The notes beneath the pieces were generated by a model. That model was not told where the DNA came from. It was given only the letters and a program-made list of their open reading frames with translations, and made no database searches. A stretch of 64,000 nucleotides of DNA from Halomonas sp. MCCC 1A13316 (GTDB lineage Bacteria; Pseudomonadota; Gammaproteobacteria; Pseudomonadales; Halomonadaceae). The stretch covers positions 620,001 through 684,000 of the forward strand of contig NZ_CP053382.1 in NCBI RefSeq assembly GCF_014931605.1, written 5' to 3'. Made by a program: the position numbers and the translations under genes. Below, one piece after another: positions 29,621 through 40,625 of this stretch (positions are counted from its first letter, which is position 1; each line of letters opens with the position of its first letter).

Positions 29621-31153
29621 ATGGAACTTAGAGAATGGCTGATCATTCTGGGGCTGGCCCTGGTAACGCTCATCGTGATAGATGGTGTGCGTCGCCTCAA
29701 GCGTCAGCGCCGAGTGCCCCGCCTGGACCAGGTAGGGGATAACAACAATCCAGGTAATGGCCAGGCAGTGGCCGATGCTGAAGGCAACGACAACCCGGAG
29801 TTGCCCAATGGCGGCGCCCGTATCGTCAAGCCTGCCAGCTACACCCAGGTGCAAGCGAAACCCAAGCTCGAACGCCAGGAACATCCCGGGCCTTCGCGGG
29901 TGCTCGCTGGTCTGAAGGGTGGCAGTATCGAGCCCAGGCCTATGCCGAACCCCGACTCCGGTGCCACCGCGACGACGCGTCCGGTGGCTTCAGCCATGCC
30001 GCAAGAGTCGCCCTCGGCCGAGCCCGTCACTGCTCAGGCGAGTGGAAGAGATGAAGGAAGGGATGTAGAGGAAGCGCCCGCAGCAGCTTCGCCGCCACAG
30101 GACGAACCACAGGCGCGCCAAGAGCCGACCCTTTCCGCTCTGGAGGAAGAGGCACCGGTCGCCGAGACCGAGCCGTTGGCTGCCGATCCCGCCGACCACG
30201 ATCCCCACCATGACGACGACGAGCGCTATCGGCTGGTCGATCTCGAGGGCATGGGCGATTCGTTCAAGAGCGGTTCTCGCCGCATGGGCGAGTCGGTTCA
30301 GCGTTTCGGGCTCTCCATGCAGCAGCGCATGGCCAAACGCCGCGAGCAGAAGCGCGAGGAGAAGGAGCGCCGCGAGCAGGCACGTGCCGAGAAGACCGCG
30401 CGTGAAGCTAATCAGCGCCGCGAGGCCGCCGAGGCCCAGGCCGCCAGAGAGGCCGAGCGCCAGCGCCTGGAAGCCGAGGCCATCGAGCTGGCCGACGACG
30501 ACGACCCGCTGTTCGCGCCGCCGCGCTCACGGGCGGCAGAGCGCGACCGCTCGGCCTATGCCGAGCCGGCGGCGTCCGATCATGGCGAACCGACGACCGC
30601 GGCAGCCGAGGCGATCAACGACGACGACGTGGTTCGCACCCATCCCACACTGGCCCGGGCGCTGCGCCACAACGTCAACGCCGAGCGCGCCCGCGACACT
30701 CTGAGCCAGGCCGACGAGATCATCGTCATCAGTGTGCTGTCGCGCGACGAGGAAGGCTTCTCGGGAGAGGCGCTGCTCAATCTGATGCTGGCCTGCGGCC
30801 TGCGCTACAGCAGCGACATGGGCATCTTCCACCGCTTCGAGACCGAGGACCCCGACAGCGAGCTGCAATTCTCGATGCTCAACGTGGTCAAGCCGGGCAC
30901 CTTCCCGATCGAAGCGATGGACGAGTTCCGCACGCCGGGCATCACCCTGCTGATGCCGCTCCCCGGAGCGCTGGATACGGCCGCCGCCTTCGAGGCAATG
31001 GTCGAGACCGCCATGGTCATCGTGCGCAACCTGGGCGGCGAGCTGAAGGACGAGAACCGCAGCGTGATGACCGCGCAGACCGTGGAGTTCGCCCGCCAGC
31101 GCGTGCAGGAGTTCGAACGTCGTAACCGCCTCAACCGTTACCAGGTGAACTGA
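29621..31153 (+). CDS. zipA: Cell division protein ZipA
   Basis: ZipA tethers FtsZ to the inner membrane. The 510-residue protein is much longer than the enterobacterial form (about 330). It starts with the membrane anchor MELREWLIILGLALVTLIVI, followed by a very long acidic, Pro/Ala-rich and Glu/Arg-rich linker (about 30-340, including an Arg/Glu helix at 225-275), and the FtsZ-binding domain near 365-500 (IIVISVLSRDEEGFSGEALL, GMFHRF-like DMGIFHRFE, FNMVKPGTF-like MLNVVKPGTFP). smc-zipA-ligA is a conserved order. The acidic linker enlargement is in keeping with a halophilic lifestyle. Confidence 0.96.
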   Translation: MELREWLIILGLALVTLIVIDGVRRLKRQRRVPRLDQVGDNNNPGNGQAVADAEGNDNPELPNGGARIVKPASYTQVQAKPKLERQEHPGPSRVLAGLKGGSIEPRPMPNPDSGATATTRPVASAMPQESPSAEPVTAQASGRDEGRDVEEAPAAASPPQDEPQARQEPTLSALEEEAPVAETEPLAADPADHDPHHDDDERYRLVDLEGMGDSFKSGSRRMGESVQRFGLSMQQRMAKRREQKREEKERREQARAEKTAREANQRREAAEAQAAREAERQRLEAEAIELADDDDPLFAPPRSRAAERDRSAYAEPAASDHGEPTTAAAEAINDDDVVRTHPTLARALRHNVNAERARDTLSQADEIIVISVLSRDEEGFSGEALLNLMLACGLRYSSDMGIFHRFETEDPDSELQFSMLNVVKPGTFPIEAMDEFRTPGITLLMPLPGALDTAAAFEAMVETAMVIVRNLGGELKDENRSVMTAQTVEFARQRVQEFERRNRLNRYQVN

Positions 31154-33588
<2,435 letters not shown>

Positions 33589-33676
33589 GCAGAAACCGGT
33601 GCGGTGGAGTTTCGGCGCGAATGCTGCGCTGCACTACCAATGTCCAACAGTGGCCGAGCGTAAATGTAACGGGAAA

Positions 33677-33690
33677 TTGATCCAGGTCAG
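33677..33690 (+). promoter_or_regulatory. Possible Anr/FNR box
   Basis: TTGATCCAGGTCAG matches the Anr/FNR consensus TTGAT-N4-(A/G)TCAA at nine of ten fixed positions. With a weak -10 AAGAAT at 33713-33718 the implied start near 33725 puts the box at -41.5, the class II activator position. This would leave a 73-nt leader before the ATG at 33798. Confidence 0.4.
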
Positions 33691-33797
33691 AGGCTGAGAA
33701 ACCCCATGCGGCAAGAATGAGTTTTCTGATTCTTCCGCTGACGGCGGCTCCTCTAGGGACGGGCTGGCGCCTCACGTCGCGCCTGTCGAGTATCGTA

Positions 33798-36416
33798 ATG
33801 CTGACCTACGCCCGCGCTTTTCTCGCTTGCCTGAAATCCCTGCAGGGGTTCGTGCTGGTAGCGATCATTTCCGCCTCGCTGACTGTCTTCCTGGGGGTCT
33901 CCGCAGTGTCCTCGCTGCTCTACGAGAACATTCTCGCGCGCCAGGCCGAGCAGACCTCCGAGACCCTCGCCCGGCAGAGCTTCAACGCCATGCTGCAGGT
34001 GATGCGCCAGGGCTGGACCCGCGAGCAGATGGAAGCCTTCATCGAAGAGACCCGTCACGCTCACGAAGGCTCCGGCTATCGCTTCCAGTTCTATCGTGGC
34101 GAACGGGTCTCGGAGCGCTTCGGGCCGATCGACCAGCCCGCCATGGACATCGTCATCCGCTCCGCTCTGGAGTCGGGCAATGAGCGGGTATGGCGCGAGG
34201 ACGGCACGGTACGCCGCATCATGCCGCTGGTAGCACGCCCCGATTGTCTGGCGTGCCACCAGAATGCCGCGACCGGCGACGTGCTCGGCGTGATCGACAT
34301 CCAGCACGACCTGGCGCCGATCAGCCGCGAGATGCGGTTCAACTACCTGGCCCTGTTCATTGTCGCCGCCATGCTGATCCTGCTGCTGGCGCTGGGTATG
34401 TCGAAGCTCTTCGCCGCACGTATTCAGGGCACTCTCGATCAGTTCCGCAAGCGCCTGAGCGCGGTCAACTCCGTCGAGGACTTTCGCAAACTCGATGTCA
34501 GCCACACCCAGGTCGGCTTCAATGAGCTCAATGCCGCCATGCAGCAGGTCAATGCCCTGGTCGACCGGCTCAGGAACGTGGCGGTGGACAAGGACATCCT
34601 CGAGTTCGAGATCCGCCTGCTGAGCAAGTTCATCATCACTTCGGAAGTCGTGCGCGACTGGCGCGAGTTCATCAAGGAACTGCTGGCGGACATCAATACC
34701 ATCATCCAGGCGCATACCCTGGTGACGATCTTTCAGGTGGAAGACGAGGGCTACGAACTGGAGGTGTTCTGGTACCGCGAGGTGGCGCCTGAAACCCGCA
34801 CCACCTTCGAGGCGTTGCTGACCCAACTGCTGGAGAACAAGCCGGAGGGGCAGCCGGGGGGCAGCGTGCTCAAGGTGCATCACCATACGGTAATGGTTGC
34901 CGGCGCCGGTGGCGGCGAGGCGGTAGCCGACCTCTCGCCGGAGGACATTCGCCTGCAGACCAAGTCCCTGCTGCTCGAGGCGCCCAAGATCGGCGGCATC
35001 GTCGGCATCGGCGTGCAATCCGACCTGGCCCAGGACCCCATTCGCCATATTGTCATCGACGGCATCCTGTCGACGCTGCTCAATCTGGTGGGCTCGGTCA
35101 AGGCGATCTACAAGTACACCCAGGATCTCGAGTTCTACGCCACCCGCGACCCCCTGACCAACCTGCACAACCAGCGTATCTTCAAGGACATGCTGACCTA
35201 CGAGGTGGGCCGGGCGACACGTCACCAGGACCACTTTAGCCTGCTGATGCTCGACTTGGACAACTTCAAGACGGTCAACGATCGCCACGGCCACGCCTTC
35301 GGTGATCAGTTCCTCAATGCCGTGGCCGACACCTTGAGCCACTCGGTACGCCCCGGCGACTTCCTGGCCCGCTATGGCGGCGACGAGTTTACCGTGATCC
35401 TGCCCGAGACCGAGGAGCAGCAGGCTTATTCGGTGGCGCAGCGCATCGCCAGCAACCTCGCGAGCCAGGTGCTCACCGCGCCGGACGGCAGCACGGTACG
35501 GGCGACGACCTCGATCGGCATCGCCAGCTATCCCAACCATGCCACCAACCCTCACGATCTCTTCCTGATGGCCGACAACATGATGTACAAGGCCAAGCGC
35601 AAGGGGAAGAACTGCGTGGCCGTGCCGGCGCAGGAGGAGGTGGCGGAAGTCTTCCGTGAAGTCGGCGAAAAGAACCAGATGGTGCTCAGCGCGCTGGAGG
35701 AGCAGCGCATCGTGCCCTACTTCCAGCCCATCGCCAACGTACGTACCGGCGAGGTCAATATCCACGAGTTGCTGATGCGCATTCAGCATGACGACCGCCT
35801 GGTGCCGGCCGGCGAATTCATCGATATCGCCGAGAGCATCGGCGTGATTCACAAGATGGACTACCAACTGATCGAGAAGGCCTTCGCGCAGATCCGCGAG
35901 CAAGGCTACGAGGGCATGCTGTTCATCAACCTCTCGCCCAAGTCGCTGATCATCGGCGAGTTCATCGGCCATATCCACCAGTTGGCGATCGACTACGACA
36001 TCCTGCCGGAGCGCATCGTCTTCGAGCTGACCGAGCGCGAGACGGTGAGCAACCTCAAGTTGCTGGAGAAATTCGTCCTCGACCTCAAGCTCGAAGGCTT
36101 CAATTTTGCCATCGACGACTTCGGCTCCGGCTACTCCTCGTTCCGCTATCTCAAGCAGTTTCCCATCGACGTGATCAAGATCGAGGGCGAGTTCATCCGC
36201 AACATGCTCAACGACGAGACCTACATGGCCTTCGTCAAGAGCATCGTCACTCTGGCCCAGAGCCTCGGCGTGAGCACGGTCGCCGAGTTCATCGAGGACG
36301 AGGACGTGCTCGACGCCGTGAAGGCGCTCGGCATTGACTTCGGTCAGGGCTTCCATCTGGGCCGGCCGGGGCCTGGCTTCGTTACCCACCTCCAGCAAGT
36401 GCTCGTCGAAAGGTAG
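33798..36416 (+). CDS. Membrane GGDEF-EAL cyclic-di-GMP protein with CXXCH motif
   Basis: A predicted c-di-GMP synthase/phosphodiesterase of 872 residues. Order: transmembrane helix (about 16-38), a periplasmic sensor of about 145 residues with a heme-c-type CLACH (C150, H154) resembling Tll0287-like/DUF3365 sensors, a second helix (183-204), a HAMP-like/coiled segment, a GAF-like cytoplasmic part (280-440), GGDEF domain (intact GGDEF at about 527-531, preceded by RYG), and EAL domain. The EAL core keeps the catalytic Glu as ELL, with NLSP, FELTERE, IDDFGSGYSS, IKIEGEF and AEFIED, so both activities look possible. A start at 33717 (27 residues longer) cannot be excluded; I prefer 33798 because of the promoter position. 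Confidence 0.85.
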   Translation: MLTYARAFLACLKSLQGFVLVAIISASLTVFLGVSAVSSLLYENILARQAEQTSETLARQSFNAMLQVMRQGWTREQMEAFIEETRHAHEGSGYRFQFYRGERVSERFGPIDQPAMDIVIRSALESGNERVWREDGTVRRIMPLVARPDCLACHQNAATGDVLGVIDIQHDLAPISREMRFNYLALFIVAAMLILLLALGMSKLFAARIQGTLDQFRKRLSAVNSVEDFRKLDVSHTQVGFNELNAAMQQVNALVDRLRNVAVDKDILEFEIRLLSKFIITSEVVRDWREFIKELLADINTIIQAHTLVTIFQVEDEGYELEVFWYREVAPETRTTFEALLTQLLENKPEGQPGGSVLKVHHHTVMVAGAGGGEAVADLSPEDIRLQTKSLLLEAPKIGGIVGIGVQSDLAQDPIRHIVIDGILSTLLNLVGSVKAIYKYTQDLEFYATRDPLTNLHNQRIFKDMLTYEVGRATRHQDHFSLLMLDLDNFKTVNDRHGHAFGDQFLNAVADTLSHSVRPGDFLARYGGDEFTVILPETEEQQAYSVAQRIASNLASQVLTAPDGSTVRATTSIGIASYPNHATNPHDLFLMADNMMYKAKRKGKNCVAVPAQEEVAEVFREVGEKNQMVLSALEEQRIVPYFQPIANVRTGEVNIHELLMRIQHDDRLVPAGEFIDIAESIGVIHKMDYQLIEKAFAQIREQGYEGMLFINLSPKSLIIGEFIGHIHQLAIDYDILPERIVFELTERETVSNLKLLEKFVLDLKLEGFNFAIDDFGSGYSSFRYLKQFPIDVIKIEGEFIRNMLNDETYMAFVKSIVTLAQSLGVSTVAEFIEDEDVLDAVKALGIDFGQGFHLGRPGPGFVTHLQQVLVER

Positions 36417-36431
36417 GCGCGCCTTGCCGCG

Positions 36432-38441
36432 CTACTTGCCCTGGATCAGCTCGCGGACAATCCGCCGTCCCGGATGCAGGTGATCCACCAGCGGCCACTC
36501 CAGCGGCAGCGGTTCGTCGCAGATGTGTGAGGCGATCAGCTCGGCGCACAGTGGTGCGCTGGCCATGCCGCGCGAGCCGTGGGCGGCGCTGATCCACAGG
36601 CCGGGGTGGTGGCGTCCGGCAATGGCCGGCACCCGCGTGGCGTCCTTGGTCAGCACGGCGTAATCCTCGCGCCAGGCGGCGACGTCGGGCACCGGCCCGG
36701 CATAGGGCGACTTGTCGGGGCTTGCCGCGCGCACGCCGACGCGTCCCGTGAGCCGCCCGGGCGACAAGTCGGCACCGGCCTCGCGCAGCGCCGCCGCGAA
36801 GTGGGGCAGGCCCCGCTCCAGTTCGGCCAGGTTGGCGGTGTGGTCGGCCTCGCGCTCCGCCGTGTCGGTGTCGCCCGGTCCGAAGGTGGCGCCGAAATTG
36901 AGCACGCCGTCCGCCGGCGGCGGTACGTAACCGCCGGCACACACCACGCGACCCAGCGCCGGGGCTCCTTCCGGCAACGCGAGCTGGCTGACCTGGCCGC
37001 GCACCGGCTGCAGGGGCAGCGCCGCGGTTTGGGTGAGCCTGGCCGCTTCGCTGGCGGCGGCGACCACCACCTGGTCGGCCTCGATGCATTCGCCGTCGGC
37101 CAGCGCCAGGGTCCAGCCCGCATCATGAGGTTGCAGCGCCGTCACTTCGCCAAGGCGAAAGCTGACGCCCGGTGTCCGGGCCAGACGCACGCACAGCGCC
37201 AGTGGCCTGACCCAGGCGGCATCGGGATAGTCGAGCGCAGGGGTGTCGATACGAATGCCGGCGGCGGCGCTGGCCGCCTCGGCATCGAGCCCGCGCACCA
37301 CGCTCTCCGGCAGGCAATGGTTGGCCAGGAAACGCGCCTGGCGTACCTGCTCCTTCTCGCTCAGGGCCAGCTGCAGCACGCCACTGGGTTGCCATAGCGT
37401 CCGATCGGGATCGAGCTGCTCCAGCCAGCGCCGGCTGTGGAGCAGGCCGGCCAGGTAAGCGCGACTCTGCAGGTTGGTTTCGACCGCCAGCTTGACGTAG
37501 AGCGCCCCCTGCAGGTGAGTGGTGCCCAGCTCCGCCCGGTCGAAGCGGTCGATCAGCGTCACCTCTACGCCGCGACGGGCCAGGGCGGCGGCGGCGCTGG
37601 CACCGGCGATGCCGGCACCGATCACCGCCACGTGGCGTGGCGGCCGTGCCGACGACGAGCTGAACCAGGGCGTCTGCTCGCGGCGCATGTCGGCAGGCGG
37701 CGAGGCGATCTCGCCCGCCAGCATCTCGCGCTTGCGCCCGAAGCCCGGCACCTTGCGCCAGGCGAAGCCGGCCTCGGCCAGCCCGCGCTTCACCACCCCG
37801 GCGCAGGTGAAGGTGGCGAAAGTCGCTCCCGGCCTGGAGCGGGCCGCCATGGCAGCGAACAGTTCCGGGCGCCACATCTCCGGATTCTTGGCCGGGGCGA
37901 AGCCGTCGAGAAACCAGGCATCGACTTGGCCTTCGAGCAGCGCCAGGCGCTCGGCGGCATCGCCGAAGTGCAGGTCCAGCGTGACCCGCTCATCGAGCCA
38001 CAGCCGGTGTACCCCCGCGACCGGTTGGGGCCACTGGTGCACCAGCCGTTCGGCACGGGGGGCCAGGTCCGGCCAGGCGGCCAGAGCGCGGCTCAGGTCG
38101 TCCCGGCGCAGCGGATAGCGTTCGGTGGAAATCAGGTGCAGCCGTGCCCCGGCCGGTGCGTGTGCATCGAAGCAGGCCCAGGCGCAGAGCATGTTGAGCC
38201 CGGTGCCGAAACCGGTCTCGCCGATCACGAAGGGGCGCCTGGCCGTCCAGGCGGCGAGGCGTTGGGGCAGAGCATTGGCCTGCATGAAGACATGCTCGGT
38301 TTCCGCCCGGCCGTCATGGCGCGAGAAGTAGACGTCATCGAACTGCGTCGAGAGCGGGGCACTCTCGCCGGTATCGTCGCCGCGCCAGTCGAGTCGAGCG
38401 GACTCGAGACCGGCCAATGGCGGAAGTGCACTAACGGTCAC
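36432..38441 (-). CDS. mnmC: Bifunctional tRNA wobble-uridine modification protein MnmC
   Basis: MnmC makes 5-methylaminomethyl-2-thiouridine in the wobble position: the C-terminal FAD domain removes the carboxymethyl group and the N-terminal domain methylates. The 669-residue protein has the methyltransferase region GETGFGTGLNMLCAW and AWFLDGFAPAKNPEMW in the first 240 residues, then the Rossmann FAD motif VIGAGIAGASAAAALARRG near residue 275 and the DAO-type domain to the end (SAAHGSRGMASAPL). Convergent with the GGDEF-EAL gene, whose stop is 15 bp away. The upstream region carries two DnaA boxes. Confidence 0.96.
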   Translation of the reverse strand: MTVSALPPLAGLESARLDWRGDDTGESAPLSTQFDDVYFSRHDGRAETEHVFMQANALPQRLAAWTARRPFVIGETGFGTGLNMLCAWACFDAHAPAGARLHLISTERYPLRRDDLSRALAAWPDLAPRAERLVHQWPQPVAGVHRLWLDERVTLDLHFGDAAERLALLEGQVDAWFLDGFAPAKNPEMWRPELFAAMAARSRPGATFATFTCAGVVKRGLAEAGFAWRKVPGFGRKREMLAGEIASPPADMRREQTPWFSSSSARPPRHVAVIGAGIAGASAAAALARRGVEVTLIDRFDRAELGTTHLQGALYVKLAVETNLQSRAYLAGLLHSRRWLEQLDPDRTLWQPSGVLQLALSEKEQVRQARFLANHCLPESVVRGLDAEAASAAAGIRIDTPALDYPDAAWVRPLALCVRLARTPGVSFRLGEVTALQPHDAGWTLALADGECIEADQVVVAAASEAARLTQTAALPLQPVRGQVSQLALPEGAPALGRVVCAGGYVPPPADGVLNFGATFGPGDTDTAEREADHTANLAELERGLPHFAAALREAGADLSPGRLTGRVGVRAASPDKSPYAGPVPDVAAWREDYAVLTKDATRVPAIAGRHHPGLWISAAHGSRGMASAPLCAELIASHICDEPLPLEWPLVDHLHPGRRIVRELIQGK

Positions 38442-38544
38442 GAACTTCTCCAGAGCCTGGCGCGGCTGCTCAAATATTGATCGATGTTCTTACGGCGGCG
38501 TGGAATGGCGCATCGAGCAAGCCATCCGCGGCGTTTCAACAGCG

Positions 38545-38582
38545 TTATCCACAGAAGCTGTGAGCAACTCTCCTGTGGATAA
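38545..38582. promoter_or_regulatory. Two facing consensus DnaA boxes upstream of mnmC
   Basis: TTATCCACA (38545-38553) and its reverse complement TGTGGATAA (38574-38582) are perfect DnaA boxes in opposite orientation separated by 20 bp, about 104-141 bp before the mnmC start. The arms are longer than the boxes (TTATCCACAG/CTGTGGATAA), so the site is also a 10-bp inverted repeat. Confidence 0.6.
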
Positions 38583-38605
38583 TCGGGTCTCGGCGGGAGG
38601 AGGCG

Positions 38606-38905
38606 TCAGGGCAGCACTTTCTTGAACGGCTTCACGGTCGCCTTGGCATAGACGCCGGCGATCATGTAAGGGTCGGCGTCGGCCCAGGCCTGGGCGGTTT
38701 CGAGGCTGTCGAACTCGGCCACCACCAGGCTGCCGCTGAAGCCGGCATCGCCGGGGTTCTCGGCATCCACCGCGGGATGCGGGCCGGCCAGCACCAGGCG
38801 GCCCTCGTCGCGCAGCTTCTCCAGGCGGGCCAGGTGGTCGGGGCGGGCGGCCAGGCGGCGCTCCAGGCTGTTCTTCACGTCTTCACTGATGATGGCGTAC
38901 AGCAT
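38606..38905 (-). CDS. yciI: YciI-like protein
   Basis: A 99-residue YciI-family protein (dimeric alpha-beta barrel). It starts [24 protein letters not shown] and has the conserved His/Asp pair region [21 protein letters not shown] and the C-terminal [22 protein letters not shown]. The ATG at 38905 follows AGAGGA; an upstream in-frame ATG at 38929 lacks family similarity. Function is not established in general. In E. coli yciI is also found near the trp-yciV/yciO region, in line with rnm and yciO nearby here. Confidence 0.92.
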   Translation of the reverse strand: MLYAIISEDVKNSLERRLAARPDHLARLEKLRDEGRLVLAGPHPAVDAENPGDAGFSGSLVVAEFDSLETAQAWADADPYMIAGVYAKATVKPFKKVLP

Positions 38906-39019
38906 CGCAACGTTTCCTCTAGCAAGCACGGTAGTACCGCGGACTCAAGGTGCGTTGACCGACCGTCGTCGGGCGCGCACCATTGGGCCATCATTTTGAC
39001 AAAGTTGCCTGCCTGCGTC

Positions 39020-39949
39020 ATGCCAAAGCCCTGCCTGCCCGAGCGTTTCGTCGGTGACCCCGCCCCCCTGGGAGTCGATTTGCACATGCATTCCACCGCT
39101 TCGGACGGCGCCCTGGCGCCCGCCGAGGTCGTGGCCCTGTGTGCCGAACGCGGCGTTGCGCTGATGGCATTGACCGATCACGACACCGTGGCCGGCGTGG
39201 CCGAGGCCAGCGAGGCGGCGAGACGCCTGGGCGTGGGCCTGCTGCCGGCGGCGGAACTCTCGACCCGCTGGCATGGCATCGGCATCCATGTGGTCGGGCT
39301 GTTGCCGCAAGGGGCTCGCGGTGCGCTTGGCGAAGGCCTCGAGGCGCAGGCTCGGGCGCGCGATGCGCGCGCCGAAGTGATCGCCAAGCGCATGGAGAAA
39401 ATCGGGCTCGACGACGCCCTGGCCAAGGCTCGCGAGCAGGCCGGGCCCTATCGCCCGCTAGGACGGCCCGACTTCGCCCGTGCCCTGGTGGCGGCGGGGC
39501 TGGTACCCGATGTGGGCACGGCGTTTCGCAAGCACCTTGGCAGCGGCAAGGCGGGCGACGTCAAGGCGCATTGGCCCGAACTGGCCGAAGTGGTGGGCTG
39601 GGTGGTCGAGGCGGGCGGCGTGTCGGTGCTGGCGCATCCCCTGCGCTACGGCCTGACCCGGCGCAAGCGGGGGCAATTGCTGGACGACTTCGCCGCCGCC
39701 GGTGGCCAGGCCGCCGAGCTGGTCAGCGGCTTCCAGAATGCCCACGTCACCCGCGACCTGGCCCGCCAGCTCGCCGAGCGGGAGCTGTATGCTTCGCTCG
39801 GCAGCGACTTTCATTTTCCCGGCGGCCACTTGGCCCCGGGTAGCATGAGCCCGCCACCACGCACCGTCGTGCCCCCGGTATGGACCCACCCGCGATTGGC
39901 CGGCTTTGTCGCGGCGGGCTGCGACGCGGCCGCCTCCGACGCGCTATAG
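39020..39949 (+). CDS. rnm: PHP-domain 5'-3' nuclease (RNase AM / TrpH)
   Basis: A 309-residue PHP-family phosphoesterase. E. coli RNase AM (formerly YciV/TrpH) trims 5' ends of rRNAs and degrades 3',5'-bisphosphonucleotides. Motifs: VDLHMHSTASDGALAP (metal ligands H22, H24), LTDHDTVAGV, GAELSTRW-like PAAELSTRWHGIGIHVVG, VLAHPLRYG and GSDFHFPG. The start ATG at 39020 has only a poor ribosome site but later Met residues would cut the metal site. It is followed 37 bp later by yciO, the same order as in E. coli. Confidence 0.92.
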   Translation: MPKPCLPERFVGDPAPLGVDLHMHSTASDGALAPAEVVALCAERGVALMALTDHDTVAGVAEASEAARRLGVGLLPAAELSTRWHGIGIHVVGLLPQGARGALGEGLEAQARARDARAEVIAKRMEKIGLDDALAKAREQAGPYRPLGRPDFARALVAAGLVPDVGTAFRKHLGSGKAGDVKAHWPELAEVVGWVVEAGGVSVLAHPLRYGLTRRKRGQLLDDFAAAGGQAAELVSGFQNAHVTRDLARQLAERELYASLGSDFHFPGGHLAPGSMSPPPRTVVPPVWTHPRLAGFVAAGCDAAASDAL

Positions 39950-39986
39950 TGGGCAGCGAAAAACGAAAACGTCAGGAAATCTCACC

Positions 39987-40610
39987 ATGAGTCAGTTCTT
40001 CCAGATCCACCCGGAAAACCCGCAGAAGCGCTTGATCGACCAGGCGGTGCAGATCGTCCGCCAGGGTGGCGTGATCGCCTATCCCACCGATTCCGGCTAT
40101 GCCCTGGGCTGCCATCTGGGGGACAAGAAGGCGATCGAGAAGATCAAGTGGCTGCGTTCGCTGGACGACAAGCACAACTTCACCCTGGTGTGCTCCGACC
40201 TCTCCGACATCGGTACCTACGCCAAGGTCGACAACAGCGTGTTCCGCCTGCTCAAGGCCAACACGCCGGGCCCCTACACCTTCATCCTCAACGCCACCTC
40301 CGAAGTGCCGCGCCTGCTGCTGCACCCCAAGCGGCGCTCCATCGGGGTGCGCGTGCCCGACCACCGCATCACCCTGGCCCTGCTTGAGGCCCTGGGTGAA
40401 CCGCTGATGAGCGTGACGCTGATTCCGGTGGGTGAGGAGCTGCCGATGACCGATCCGGAGGAGATCCGCGACCGCTACGTCGCCCACCTGGACCTGATCA
40501 TCGACGGTGGCGCCTGTCACCTGGAGCCCACCAGCGTGATCGACCTGCGCGAACTGCCGCCGACCATCGTCCGCGAAGGGCGCGGCGACCTCAGCCCCTT
40601 CCGGGAGTGA
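39987..40610 (+). CDS. yciO: YciO, Sua5/YrdC-family protein
   Basis: A 207-residue member of the threonylcarbamoyl-AMP synthase superfamily. It starts MSQFFQIHPENPQKRLI as YciO does and has the nucleotide-binding YPTDSGYALGC, KRRSIGVRVPDH, and C-terminal SVIDLRELPPTIVREGRGD motifs. YciO is a paralogue of TsaC whose own role in t6A formation is weak or unproven. The ATG at 39987 is after AGGAAA; the longer frame starts within rnm. Convergent with the K+ channel gene 15 bp away. Confidence 0.93.
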   Translation: MSQFFQIHPENPQKRLIDQAVQIVRQGGVIAYPTDSGYALGCHLGDKKAIEKIKWLRSLDDKHNFTLVCSDLSDIGTYAKVDNSVFRLLKANTPGPYTFILNATSEVPRLLLHPKRRSIGVRVPDHRITLALLEALGEPLMSVTLIPVGEELPMTDPEEIRDRYVAHLDLIIDGGACHLEPTSVIDLRELPPTIVREGRGDLSPFRE

Positions 40611-40625
40611 GCGTCCCGCTGCCGA

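Noticed and set aside
33717..33797. Longer N-terminus for the GGDEF-EAL protein
   Set aside because: An ATG at 33717 is possible, but it would sit at the predicted -10 region and adds a stretch before the first membrane helix; kept only as an alternative.
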